This document shows positions 1-8,740 of a DNA stretch of 64,000 bases, piece after piece. This DNA is from Gammaproteobacteria bacterium. GTDB lineage: Bacteria > Pseudomonadota > Gammaproteobacteria > HyVt-429. Made by a program: the position numbers and the translations under genes. The notes under the pieces were generated by a model, which did no database searches, was not told where the DNA came from, and saw nothing but the letters and a program-made list of their open reading frames with translations. The DNA lies in assembly GCA_013152415.1 (NCBI GenBank), contig JAADGI010000015.1, positions 62,001 through 126,000 of the forward strand, given 5' to 3'. The stretch's first letter is position 1, and the number at the start of each line of letters is the position of its first letter.

Positions 1-53
1 CGTAATAGTGCCCCTAGTACTTTCTTAGACTTAGAAGAAGGCCATCGACTCAT
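1..53 (-). CDS. hicA: HicA-family mRNA interferase toxin, 5' end only
   Basis: The gene runs off the left edge of the window, and only about 17 codons are visible. The start codon overlaps the hicB stop in an ATGA arrangement (ATG at 53-51, TGA at 52-50). The visible peptide begins MSRWPSSKSKKVLGALLR, which is the usual start of the short HicA toxins that place antitoxin first and toxin second. HicA proteins are small double-stranded-RNA-binding-fold ribonucleases that cleave mRNA when the antitoxin is lost. The catalytic His lies beyond the window edge, so activity cannot be judged. Identification rests on the N-terminal pattern together with the neighbouring hicB. Confidence 0.7.
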   Translation of the reverse strand, partial: MSRWPSSKSKKVLGALL

Positions 54-247
54 GCAGCAAACAATCCTTTTAGATCGGGCACAGGCTCGCCATGCTCAAG
101 TCTTTCCGCTAAAGCTCGAAGCGCTAGTGCTTCTGCACTAGCGATAGCCTCTCCCTTGCTCGAGCCATATGCCATCGCCCCAGGGATATCCGGGATCTCC
201 GCTAACCAGCGTCCACCATCTTCCTGTTCTGTTTCTACCCTTAACAT
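50..247 (-). CDS. hicB: HicB-family antitoxin
   Basis: This 65-residue protein has the HicB partial RNase-H-like fold signature: a short strand, then WLAEIPDIPGAMAYG and an Ala-rich helix (GEAIASAEALALRALAERL). In the family it binds HicA directly, and many members also repress their own promoter. This short version has no obvious C-terminal DNA-binding domain. An AGGAG ribosome site sits about 7 bases before the ATG. The toxin gene follows with a 4-base overlap, so the two are translationally coupled. Gene order is hicB-hicA, reversed from the E. coli arrangement but common elsewhere. Confidence 0.85.
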   Translation of the reverse strand: MLRVETEQEDGGRWLAEIPDIPGAMAYGSSKGEAIASAEALALRALAERLEHGEPVPDLKGLFAA

Positions 248-372
248 TGTGCAATCTCCTAATTATCTTTTCCAATCTAATCCAGTGCGCTGTCGTTCCC
301 ATCCTACTTTGCACTCCAGGCGCACTCAATGACAGCCTCGAAATTAAAGGGGTTGCCCATTAGCAGAAGTCT

Positions 373-609
373 TTAGGATCGTTCCCAAATAACTTCTACG
401 CCATCATTTTCACCAAGCGCTGCCTCAAGCATAGTGATTAAAGATGAATCAGCGCCTTTTTCTTTGAAAATCGCTATTTGAGCCCTATTCAGCCAGTAAT
501 CTTGATCTTCACTATGCTCCTCTTCGAGTTCATCAATAAGATATTGGAGTTGATCTTCCGATAATGAGCCGATGTGTTGACCCGTTTCTTTGTTTTTTAA
601 AGTAATCAT
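373..609 (-). CDS. Small acidic conserved hypothetical protein
   Basis: This 78-residue, strongly acidic protein begins MITLKNKETGQHIGSLSEDQLQYL and is rich in Glu/Asp around residues 20-35. A good ribosome site (AAGGA) lies 8 bases before the ATG. The pattern 'ITL.N...G...G.ISE.QLQFLID.LEEE' is one I have met in other proteobacterial proteins, some carrying an unsupported label of galactosyldiacylglycerol synthase. At this size it cannot be that enzyme. Function is unknown. It is separated from hicB by about 125 bases and appears to be a single-gene unit. Confidence 0.7.
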   Translation of the reverse strand: MITLKNKETGQHIGSLSEDQLQYLIDELEEEHSEDQDYWLNRAQIAIFKEKGADSSLITMLEAALGENDGVEVIWERS

Positions 610-806
610 AATTTTTCCTTATATTTAATTTTAGCATTTCTTTTCTAAAACAATTCATGATTGGTATTACGGTCTTGTATTGTCACAACTTAACATCTTA
701 GTGAATCAACTACGAGTTGGCCACATTTAAGATTATAGCGGCCATGATGGGTCACCCACCATGCTTTATGAAATCACTTTTATCTTCACGGCTTTGCACT
801 TTAATC

Positions 807-1895
807 TTAAGACCCACTCGCTGTCCTGACCAAACGCGCCAGACCACCTTTTAATAGACACACGTCAAATCCTCTCTGTTTGAGCAGAAATGCGGCGGCC
901 GCACTGCGTCCCCCGGAATCACAAAATACCACATAGGCGCGGTCCTTGGGCAATTGGTCCGCTTTCTGCCGTAACAGATTAAGTGGAAGATTGGTACTGC
1001 CTTTGACGCTACCCTTTTGAAACTCACTCTGCAGTCTCACATCGAGCAATACCGCCCCTTGGCTTGCCATAAATGCCGCTTGCTTGTCGGTAACGCGATT
1101 CAACAGGGGCTCTTGCATCAATTCCATGAAGTCCTCTCGTGACAGGCGCATCAACACGCCATCCTCCATCATGCTCACGGTAGCGTTGCGCTGTGTATCC
1201 GATAGCAGGGCCTCTTCACCAAAACCGATCCCCGCTTCAAGTTCTGCCAGCACGGTGGGTGGCGTGCTGCGACCAAAGCCACGCGTCACCTGGCAGCGCC
1301 CTTCTTTAATGATGTAGTAAAAATCTCCCGGATCACCCTGTTTGACGATAACCTGTTGTGCCTTAACCGGCATGGCCTGAAACCGGGAAAACAGGACTTC
1401 AAGATTGGCCGAAGGCAGTTTTAAAAAAATGGGTAATCGCAACATCTGGATGGTCCAATCCGTGTCGGCCACGTTTTCGATCTCAGTCACCTCATAGCTT
1501 TCATCCGCAGCACGGCTGCGCGTCACTTGATCCCAAGCCAACAATTTATCCAGTAACTGGCTATCCACGTGGGCGATAGCCACCGGGCTAAGGGTGGTGG
1601 CAGTGTATTGGCGGGGTTTTAGGTTAGACAGGGCGTGGCGAGCCGAATCTGTGCCTGCCTCCACCATGTCCTCACGGTCGGGGGCAACCAGGCCTACCTT
1701 CCCGGAAAGAAGAAATACGGTTTGATTGTCTTTATCTCCCCGCTTAAACAGGCCCTTACCTGCGCCTATTTCTAGCACAGTCACGTAACGGACTAATTGA
1801 TCAAAGCCCGCCTTATTCAAGCTGTCTATGGGCACTAGTGTGCGCAATAGTTCACGATCTTCTGTGCCAATCTCATTTTCCATAATTGACTTCAT
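807..1895 (-). CDS. Cyclic-nucleotide-binding / rhodanese fusion protein (copy A)
   Basis: This 362-residue soluble protein has three parts: a divergent cNMP-binding-like domain (about 30-140), a canonical cNMP-binding domain (about 155-260) and a rhodanese domain (about 265-355). The second domain has the phosphate-binding cassette FGEEALLSDTQRNATV with the conserved Arg. The rhodanese loop is CDSGGRS, so the catalytic Cys that carries persulfide sulfur is present. Presumably nucleotide binding controls sulfur transfer or partner binding; that is inference. No DNA-binding domain is visible. It lies 38 bases after a paralogue of the same length and plan, probably in one transcript. An alternative start at 1883 (MENEIG) is possible because neither start has a strong ribosome site. 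Confidence 0.85.
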   Translation of the reverse strand: MKSIMENEIGTEDRELLRTLVPIDSLNKAGFDQLVRYVTVLEIGAGKGLFKRGDKDNQTVFLLSGKVGLVAPDREDMVEAGTDSARHALSNLKPRQYTATTLSPVAIAHVDSQLLDKLLAWDQVTRSRAADESYEVTEIENVADTDWTIQMLRLPIFLKLPSANLEVLFSRFQAMPVKAQQVIVKQGDPGDFYYIIKEGRCQVTRGFGRSTPPTVLAELEAGIGFGEEALLSDTQRNATVSMMEDGVLMRLSREDFMELMQEPLLNRVTDKQAAFMASQGAVLLDVRLQSEFQKGSVKGSTNLPLNLLRQKADQLPKDRAYVVFCDSGGRSAAAAFLLKQRGFDVCLLKGGLARLVRTASGS

Positions 1896-1933
1896 TCTGT
1901 TTCTTTGGTCTATCGATACCCTGGATTGATTTT

Positions 1934-3022
1934 TCAGGCGCTACGCGCGGTGGGTTTGGAATATTTGTGCAAGCCACCTTCAAGCACATACACCTCATAC
2001 CCTTGCTGTTTCATAAGAAAGGCGGCAGCTGCACTCCTGGCCCCAGTGTCACAATACACAATATAGGTTGTTTGTTTTGACAAGCCCCTTAGCCTAACGC
2101 GCAATAGATACAGCGGAATATTGATTGCATTTTTAATGCTTGCGTCCTGAAACTCTGATTCCATCCGAACATCTATCATCACCGCACCGGACTTTACTTC
2201 ACCAGAGGCTGTTTTTGCATTGATCTCCTTAACAACAGGTTTTTGCAAAAGATTGAGGAAGTCTTTTTTTGCCAGCCCCATAATAACACCACCCATAATC
2301 ATGCTCACTGTAGCATTTCTTGGCTCGCCGGCAAGTAATGCCTCCTCACCAAAACTTTGGCCAGCATTCAATACCGCCAACTGTACGGTATTGTCTTTTA
2401 GGGATGACTTTCTGCTCACCAGACATTTACCGCTCTGGATAATGTAAAAATAATCTCCCGGATCACCCTGATAGATCACCACATCACCACCACTACGCTC
2501 CATTCGTTCCATGCGCGAAATAAGAATCTGAATATTCTCGGTAGGGAGTTGTGAAAAAAGGGGATTACGCATCAACTGAAGCATCCAATGACTGTCTGCA
2601 ACGTGAGCGCCATCCAGTTCAGTCACCTCATAACCCTCAACTTCACTACGGATAGCCTGATCCCAACTGATGATACGATCGACAACTTCACTTTTGACCC
2701 TTGCCACCAATATCTCGGATGCGGCCACCGCCCCATAGTGGCGAGGCTTTAAATTGGCCAGGGCATAGCGAGCTTGCTCACTGCCCGAGGCAACAATTTG
2801 ATCGGCCTGGTCTCCAGATTGTAATGCGATCTTGCCATCCAAAAGGTAATAAGTTTCATCGTCCCTGTCGCCCTTGGAAAACAGCCGATAACCTTGTGGC
2901 AGACGTTCCACCGTCACCTGATCAATGACCTGTTTGAAAGCTTCTCCGCTAAATGAGCCGATGGGGATGAGTCGGGTCAGTTGTTCCCTCTTAACCTGGG
3001 GCAGCGGTCTTGGATCCGACAT
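1934..3022 (-). CDS. Cyclic-nucleotide-binding / rhodanese fusion protein (copy B)
   Basis: This is the first gene of the tandem pair, also 362 residues, with the same order of domains: degenerate cNMP-like, cNMP-binding with FGEEALLAGEPRNATV, then rhodanese with active-site loop CDTGARS. The two copies look roughly 40-50 percent identical by eye, so this is an old duplication and not a recent one. The protein has no signal peptide or membrane segment and should be cytoplasmic. Such fusions sit near sulfur-metabolism genes in some gammaproteobacteria, but the ligand and the sulfur acceptor are not known to me. Confidence 0.85.
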   Translation of the reverse strand: MSDPRPLPQVKREQLTRLIPIGSFSGEAFKQVIDQVTVERLPQGYRLFSKGDRDDETYYLLDGKIALQSGDQADQIVASGSEQARYALANLKPRHYGAVAASEILVARVKSEVVDRIISWDQAIRSEVEGYEVTELDGAHVADSHWMLQLMRNPLFSQLPTENIQILISRMERMERSGGDVVIYQGDPGDYFYIIQSGKCLVSRKSSLKDNTVQLAVLNAGQSFGEEALLAGEPRNATVSMIMGGVIMGLAKKDFLNLLQKPVVKEINAKTASGEVKSGAVMIDVRMESEFQDASIKNAINIPLYLLRVRLRGLSKQTTYIVYCDTGARSAAAAFLMKQQGYEVYVLEGGLHKYSKPTARSA

Positions 3023-3112
3023 GATACTCCTCGTTACGTGTTCTTAGGCCAACTTATTTTTAGGGTGCTTCTATTTACACCCTAACCTTAAACAGAAAAT
3101 ACCTGCGGGGAA

Positions 3113-3646
3113 TTATGGAACACCATAGCTTGAACTTAGCCCCTCTTCTTCAGATTCTTTCTTTGACGTCGATGATTTTGGGTATCCTGCCTGATCCAAT
3201 TCGCCGGCCAGTAGCGACTCCATATAGCCCTTCATAATCTTTTTTCCCACGACTAAAGTGGGCACAGTTAAAGCGCCCACCTTTTCCCTCATTTCTTGCT
3301 GCAAGACGGCATTCTTTTCCACATTTTTTTCTGTAAATGGAACGCCACGTCCTTTGAGGTAATTTCGTGCCGCATCACACCCTGTGCAATCTGAAATACT
3401 GTATAGGATTACGGGGTACTTAGACGCCGCTATTGTGGCACCGGTATCACCTGTTGATATGGGACCATAATTTGGATTATTTTTTTCCTCCACAGACAAT
3501 GCCCCATCAGGGGGCAAGGCATCCTGGTAGGTCACTTTGCCATCTTCGTCCACCCACCGATAAGTCCTTTGCGCAAAGGCCTCGACACTGAAGAGGGCCG
3601 AGACAACGGCAACACATATTAAAAAGGTTAGCGTGTCATTTTTCAT
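3113..3646 (-). CDS. Exported DUF4124-glutaredoxin fusion protein
   Basis: This 177-residue protein starts with a signal peptide (MKNDTLTFLICVAVVSALFSVEAFA) and then a DUF4124 segment (RTYRWVDEDGKVTYQDALPP). The second half is a glutaredoxin fold (about 75-155) with the redox motif CTGC and the cis-Pro loop VPTLVVG. The Ser-rich, charged tail (KSSTSKKESEEE) is probably disordered. In the envelope it would exchange disulfides or glutathione mixed disulfides; partners are unknown. It lies between the rhodanese pair and prlC on the same strand and about 50 bases from prlC, so it may be co-transcribed with either. Confidence 0.85.
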   Translation of the reverse strand: MKNDTLTFLICVAVVSALFSVEAFAQRTYRWVDEDGKVTYQDALPPDGALSVEEKNNPNYGPISTGDTGATIAASKYPVILYSISDCTGCDAARNYLKGRGVPFTEKNVEKNAVLQQEMREKVGALTVPTLVVGKKIMKGYMESLLAGELDQAGYPKSSTSKKESEEEGLSSSYGVP

Positions 3647-3696
3647 CCTAAACTCCGTAATCTTTCGGTAATCCCGGCAATTACCAGTGTGTCATT

Positions 3697-5772
3697 TTAA
3701 CAAGCACTGAGCCCGGAGTGTCGCAGCAGGGCATCAATAGTGGGCTCCCGGCCACGAAAGGCAACAAAAAGCTCTATGGGCTCCTGGGTCCCACCCTGCT
3801 CAAGGATGTGGTGTAAAAATGCATTTCCCGTGTCACGATTGAAGACGCCACATTCCTCAAATTGAGCAAAGGCATCTGCGGATAACACCTCCGCCCACTT
3901 ATAGCTATAATAACCTGCAGCATAGCCACCCGAGAAGATATGTGAAAATCCATTCTGGAACCGATTAAAGGGGGGCGGCATCACCACCGCAACTGAGGCC
4001 CGCACCTCATCCAATATCTGTTGCACACTCTTATTGCCATTAGGCTCAAACTCACTATATAAATGCATATCAAAAAGAGCGAACTCTAACTGTCGGGCCA
4101 TGTTCATTCCGGCTTGAAAATTTCGTGCTGTACGCATCTTGTTTAACAACTCCTTGGGCAAAACCTCTCCTGTTTCGTAATGGCCGGATAAAAACTCCAA
4201 CGTCTCCTCCTGCCAACACCAATTTTCCATAAACTGGCTGGGTAACTCGACTGCATCCCAGGCCACCCCATTGATCCCCGCCACCCCCACATAATCGACC
4301 TTGGTCAGCATATGGTGCAGACCATGTCCAAATTCATGAAACAAGGTGATCACTTCATCGTGTGTCAGTAACGATGGCTTACCCTCCAGGGGGGGTGAGA
4401 AGTTACAAGTTAAATAGGCGATGGGTAGCTGGCTTTTGTTGACACTCAGCTTGCGCGACTGGCATTCATCCATCCATGCACCACCCCGCTTGTGGTTCCG
4501 CGCATAAAGGTCCAAAAAGAATTGGCCCCTCACTTCTTCGTTTGCATCCACAATCTCAAAGAAACGCACATCCGGATGCCATGCACAGACACCCTCTTTT
4601 TCGGTAATGCTAAGGCCATATAGACGCCTTACCACCTCAAACATGCCCTCTATGACTCTGGGCACGGGGAAATAGACTCGCAGATCCTCTTGGCAAAACT
4701 GATAACGGGACTGGCGTAGTTTTTCAGAATAGTAGGACAAATCCCAAGACTGGATGTCTGAAACACCATCGCTGTCCCAAGCGAAATCTTTTAGTTCCTG
4801 AATCTCTTTTTCTGCAATGGGACGTGACCGATCAGCAAGGTCCAACAGGAATTTCATAACCTCATCAGTATCCCGGGCCATCTTGGATACCAAAGAATAG
4901 TCAGCGTAGTGCTTAAAGCCCAATATTCTCGCCATTTCACCGCGTAGCTCGAGCACCCGATCTATGATCCCGGTATTGTTCCAACGATTGGCATCAGGAC
5001 CCAAATCGCTGGCACGACATACATAGGCTTCATACATCTGACGCCTTAGCTCACCATCATCGGCATAGGCCATAAATGCAGAGTAAGACGGGGCATCGAG
5101 GGTAAACTTCCATCCTTGCACACCGTCTTGCTTTGCCGCTTGTGCCGCCATAGCCATGGCAGTATCCGGTAAGCCCGCCAATTTTTCCCGTTCAGTAACC
5201 GACAAAGACCAGGCGTGGGTTGCGTCGAGAAGATTCTGTTCGAAACGGCTGGTTAGAGTAGAGAGTTCCTGACGAATGGCCTTGAATGCCTTCTTGGCAT
5301 CACCACCCAGTTCAGCACCAGATAAGCGAAAATCACGTAGCGTATTGTCTATAATCTTTTTTTGCGCTCGGGATAAAATTCTAAAATCGGCACTTTCGGC
5401 TATCTGGAGATAGGCCTGAAAAACCCGGGGGTCCTGGCTGATTTCTGTAGCGTAATTCGTCAGTTTTGGCAGGCATCGATTATACGCATCGCGCAGATCC
5501 GCACTGTCACATACCGCATTTAGATGAGACACCGGCGACCACATGCGATCCAGATCTTCATCCATATCTTCCATAGCCTGGGCAAAATTATCCCACGAGT
5601 AGGGCTCGGCGTTAGCCAACAACCGTTCCAATTTAGCCCTATTGCTCTCTAACAAGTTATCCAGGGCGGGTTCCACATGTTCGGGATGAATCTCTTTAAA
5701 TCGGGGCAGCCCACTAACATTGAGCAAAGGGTTGCTGTCGTCAGGGGGGGAATTTGTCACCAAGGTATCCAT
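3697..5772 (-). CDS. prlC: Oligopeptidase A (M3 metallopeptidase)
   Basis: This 691-residue cytoplasmic zinc peptidase of the M3 family degrades short peptides, including cleaved signal peptides. The zinc-binding HEFGHGLHH motif lies near residue 477, and the third ligand Glu follows in the WDAVELPSQFMENW segment. Length matches E. coli OpdA (about 680). The start ATG gives MDTLVTNSPPDDSNPLL, with the conserved 'LP.F..I.PEHVEPAL' segment just after it. It is divergent from gor with a 140-base gap that must hold both promoters. I see no anomalies. Confidence 0.95.
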   Translation of the reverse strand: MDTLVTNSPPDDSNPLLNVSGLPRFKEIHPEHVEPALDNLLESNRAKLERLLANAEPYSWDNFAQAMEDMDEDLDRMWSPVSHLNAVCDSADLRDAYNRCLPKLTNYATEISQDPRVFQAYLQIAESADFRILSRAQKKIIDNTLRDFRLSGAELGGDAKKAFKAIRQELSTLTSRFEQNLLDATHAWSLSVTEREKLAGLPDTAMAMAAQAAKQDGVQGWKFTLDAPSYSAFMAYADDGELRRQMYEAYVCRASDLGPDANRWNNTGIIDRVLELRGEMARILGFKHYADYSLVSKMARDTDEVMKFLLDLADRSRPIAEKEIQELKDFAWDSDGVSDIQSWDLSYYSEKLRQSRYQFCQEDLRVYFPVPRVIEGMFEVVRRLYGLSITEKEGVCAWHPDVRFFEIVDANEEVRGQFFLDLYARNHKRGGAWMDECQSRKLSVNKSQLPIAYLTCNFSPPLEGKPSLLTHDEVITLFHEFGHGLHHMLTKVDYVGVAGINGVAWDAVELPSQFMENWCWQEETLEFLSGHYETGEVLPKELLNKMRTARNFQAGMNMARQLEFALFDMHLYSEFEPNGNKSVQQILDEVRASVAVVMPPPFNRFQNGFSHIFSGGYAAGYYSYKWAEVLSADAFAQFEECGVFNRDTGNAFLHHILEQGGTQEPIELFVAFRGREPTIDALLRHSGLSAC

Positions 5773-5912
5773 ATAAAGCTCTTTGGCCGATTGGGCTAAT
5801 AAAACTGTGCGATCAGACTCGCTAATTTAGCACAAGACAGGAACTGCCCCCAAAGCGTACACTCTAACGGTGTCGTGTCCATACCAACCAATAGCATTGA
5901 GGTAAGCCTGCT

Positions 5913-7265
5913 GTGGATGAAAACTATGATTTTATTGTAGTCGGTGGTGGCAGCGGTGGCATGGCCGCTGCACGACGGGCCGCCTCCTATGGTGCGCGCT
6001 GTGCCCTTATTGAGGCCGGTGCCATCGGTGGAACCTGTGTCAATGTGGGGTGTGTGCCCAAAAAAGTCATGTGGAATGCCTCACACCTGGCCGACATGAT
6101 GACTCTGGCCCCTGACTATGGCTTTCAAATTACCCATACCAAGTTTAGTTGGCCCACCCTAAAACGGGCCCGTGATGCCTATATTCAACGCCTCAATGAT
6201 ATCTACCATAGAAACCTGGAGGCCTCGGAAGTCACCGAGATACACGGTACAGCCCATTTTCAGGATGCACATACCGTCGTTGTCGGCGATCGCGCACTCA
6301 CTGCCAAACACATCATGATTGCGACTGGATCGACCCCGATCATTCCGGCCATTCCAGGGGCCAATTTAGGCATAGACAGTGACGGGTTTTTTGAACTCGA
6401 CGAACAACCCAACCATGTATTGGTCATCGGTGGTGGCTATATCGCAGTAGAATTTTCCGGCTTATTGCATGCCCTCGGCACCGAAGTGACAATGTTGTTA
6501 CGTGGCGAATTTTTTCTTCGCAACTTTGACTCAAGCCTGCGAGAGACCCTCATGGAGGAGATGCAACGCTCGGGGATAAATATCATGACCTGCGTTGACC
6601 TGGACCGATTACAAGAAGAGGAATCAGGCCATATATCCATTCGCAGCCGCAGTGGTGAGATCATCACTGGATTTGATACTGTCATCTGGGCAACCGGTAG
6701 ACGTCCCGCCAGTGACAAGCTAAACCTGGAGGCAGCAGGAATCGAGCAAGATCAACGCGGCAATATTCCCACCGATGCCTACCAAAATACCAATGTGTCT
6801 GGAATCTACGCCGTAGGTGATGTGACGGGACGCACCGCCCTAACACCGGTCGCCATTGCCGCCGGTCGGCGACTCGCAGATAGGCTTTTCGGTGGCCAAC
6901 AAGATGCAAAATTAGACTACGACAATATTCCCACCGTCATGTTCAGCCACCCACCGATAGGCACCGTGGGCATAACCGAAGAACAGGCCAGAGAAATGTA
7001 TGGCGAAGATGGGGTCAAAGTCTACCAGTCACGGTTTACCAACATGCTTTATGCGGTAAGCGAGCACAAGGCACCTACTGTGGTAAAACTTATTACCGTA
7101 GGTAGCCAGGAGAAGATTGTCGGCTGCCATATTCTCGGTGAGGGTGCCGATGAGATTATCCAGGGCTTTGCGGTAGCTGTGAACATGGGGGCATTAAAAA
7201 GGGATTTTGACAACACCGTAGCCATTCATCCCACTTCCGGGGAAGAATTGGTGACGCTTAAATAG
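5913..7265 (+). CDS. gor: Glutathione-disulfide reductase
   Basis: This 450-residue flavoprotein disulfide reductase reduces GSSG with NADPH. The FAD-binding GGGSGG is at residues 11-16, and the redox disulfide is [13 protein letters not shown] (Cys42, Cys47). The NAD(P) motif is GGGYIAVEF, followed by the second FAD motif YAVGD. The C-terminal catalytic pair is in HPTSGEE. The start codon is GTG at 5913, with a GAGG ribosome site about 10 bases upstream. The size and Cys-motif spacing fit Gor better than lipoamide dehydrogenase or mercuric reductase. It supplies reduced glutathione for the glutaredoxin-like proteins nearby. Confidence 0.92.
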   Translation: MDENYDFIVVGGGSGGMAAARRAASYGARCALIEAGAIGGTCVNVGCVPKKVMWNASHLADMMTLAPDYGFQITHTKFSWPTLKRARDAYIQRLNDIYHRNLEASEVTEIHGTAHFQDAHTVVVGDRALTAKHIMIATGSTPIIPAIPGANLGIDSDGFFELDEQPNHVLVIGGGYIAVEFSGLLHALGTEVTMLLRGEFFLRNFDSSLRETLMEEMQRSGINIMTCVDLDRLQEEESGHISIRSRSGEIITGFDTVIWATGRRPASDKLNLEAAGIEQDQRGNIPTDAYQNTNVSGIYAVGDVTGRTALTPVAIAAGRRLADRLFGGQQDAKLDYDNIPTVMFSHPPIGTVGITEEQAREMYGEDGVKVYQSRFTNMLYAVSEHKAPTVVKLITVGSQEKIVGCHILGEGADEIIQGFAVAVNMGALKRDFDNTVAIHPTSGEELVTLK

Positions 7266-7275
7266 CATAAGAATT

Positions 7276-7312
7276 TTCGCCGCAAAGGCGCGAAGGCGCG
7301 AAGGCGCGAAGA
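7276..7312. repeat. Octamer tandem repeat (GGCGCGAA x3)
   Basis: Directly after gor there are three head-to-tail copies of GGCGCGAA preceded by CGCAAA. Similar GGCGCAAA arrays occur at 35311-35346, and shorter traces occur at 21511-21530 and 43141-43170. The remainder of the gap to 7467 has a related inverted stretch (TTTGCGCCTTAGCG near 7430). No protein is encoded here. Confidence 0.8.
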
Positions 7313-7467
7313 AAACCAAATCAGGTGTCACACAAGGCTAAAACTAGGCCAAGGGAAAAATCACATTCACTTAGTGACGCTGCGCCTCTGCGAGCTCTGC
7401 GTTGCCTACCATGGCCAAAAACCTAGATAGCTTTGCGCCTTAGCGTCGTTACGGCTAAGTATCCATA

Positions 7468-8715
7468 TCAAGCCGCTTTGAGCTCCTCTCCTACATCATC
7501 GGCCCATCTAACAGAATCCAGATAAATTTTGGTATATGAATCTCGTCTAACTCTATCAAAAACAAGTTTATCCCAATCACCACGCTCATAGGCCAAGGCA
7601 CATGTCAGGGCCTCACCAAGTGGCCCCACATGATCAAGCAATGCAGTATTAATCTCCTTGGAGATGGGCAAAGACTTTAGCACCCTATCCATAGGCTGAT
7701 CGAGCAGGGCATCTAACACTGACAATAAGCCTACAGTAAAAAACGAATCATGGTCCCTTCGACCTGTTTTTTGGGCCAATAACTCACACATACGGCCGCG
7801 CACCATCGCGACAACCATCAGCTCATGCGGCTTACCATCAATATTGGACATACTAAGCAGGCTTATCCAGTTTCGTATTGCCCGAAATCCGAGTATCACC
7901 AATGCCTCTTTAATAGAATCAACCCTACGATTTAAACCATATTGAGCTGTGTTGATAATACGCAACAACCGATAACTCATCGACACATCTTTGCTGATAA
8001 ATCCTTCAAGATCCGAAAATTCCGTTTTCGGATCTTGCAATTTGGCCAGCAATTGCACTATCGCCAAACGACCCTCCGGGATACGTTTACCGCATATAAC
8101 CTTGGGCTTACAGAAGAAATAACCCTGAAAATAATCAAACCCAAGATTCTTACAAAACTCAAACATTTCCGGGCCTTCAACCTTTTCTGCCAACAGCTCA
8201 ACATCATGCTTTCGTAAGATGGCGACATGTTCCTCTATGGCCTCATTATCCAACTGCAGGACATCAATTTTTATAATATCCGCAATTTCTACCAGTGGAA
8301 TCAAATCCTCATGAAAAATAAAATCATCCAACAAAATCGTATGCCCTCTTTGTGAGAGCGATCGCACTGCATCCACCAACTCATCATCCACAGGAACACC
8401 TTCTAAAATCTCCAGCCCCAAACGACGCTCATCAAATTCGGTCAGATGACCATCCATTATGATATCGTGAGTTATATTGATATAAGCATTTTTGTCATTG
8501 ACAATACGATCGAGACCAATGTCAATAAATGCATTAACAATAATCTGAGATGTGGCACAATTCTCGTCTTTAAAATCCGCATAGTTGGCCTCACTGCTCC
8601 GAAATAACAACTCATAGGCCACCACTTCGAGTTGCTTATTACAGATGGGTTGCCTGCCCACAAATATTTTAGTAATTCCAGGTGTCAGGTTGACGTCCGG
8701 CTGTTGTCCTCTCAT
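7468..8715 (-). CDS. Degenerate EAL-HDOD signalling protein (YuxH type)
   Basis: This is a 415-residue protein with an EAL-like domain (about 15-225) and an HDOD domain (about 230-400). EAL landmarks are YELLFR, AYINITHD, LEILEGV, IKIDVL, LLAEKVE and FQGYFF. The loop after LLDDF lacks the GTG of active phosphodiesterases, which is typical of the YuxH-like family and suggests no c-di-GMP hydrolysis. The HDOD part (SYRLLRIINTAQYGL...) is a non-catalytic relative of HD hydrolases used in signalling. I chose the ATG at 8715 because a strong AGGAG lies just upstream and the longer reading to 8790 would overlap the preceding gene. It is co-transcribed with the diguanylate cyclase. Confidence 0.88.
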   Translation of the reverse strand: MRGQQPDVNLTPGITKIFVGRQPICNKQLEVVAYELLFRSSEANYADFKDENCATSQIIVNAFIDIGLDRIVNDKNAYINITHDIIMDGHLTEFDERRLGLEILEGVPVDDELVDAVRSLSQRGHTILLDDFIFHEDLIPLVEIADIIKIDVLQLDNEAIEEHVAILRKHDVELLAEKVEGPEMFEFCKNLGFDYFQGYFFCKPKVICGKRIPEGRLAIVQLLAKLQDPKTEFSDLEGFISKDVSMSYRLLRIINTAQYGLNRRVDSIKEALVILGFRAIRNWISLLSMSNIDGKPHELMVVAMVRGRMCELLAQKTGRRDHDSFFTVGLLSVLDALLDQPMDRVLKSLPISKEINTALLDHVGPLGEALTCALAYERGDWDKLVFDRVRRDSYTKIYLDSVRWADDVGEELKAA

Positions 8716-8740
8716 TAAATTCTCTCCTGGGCCAAGCCAC

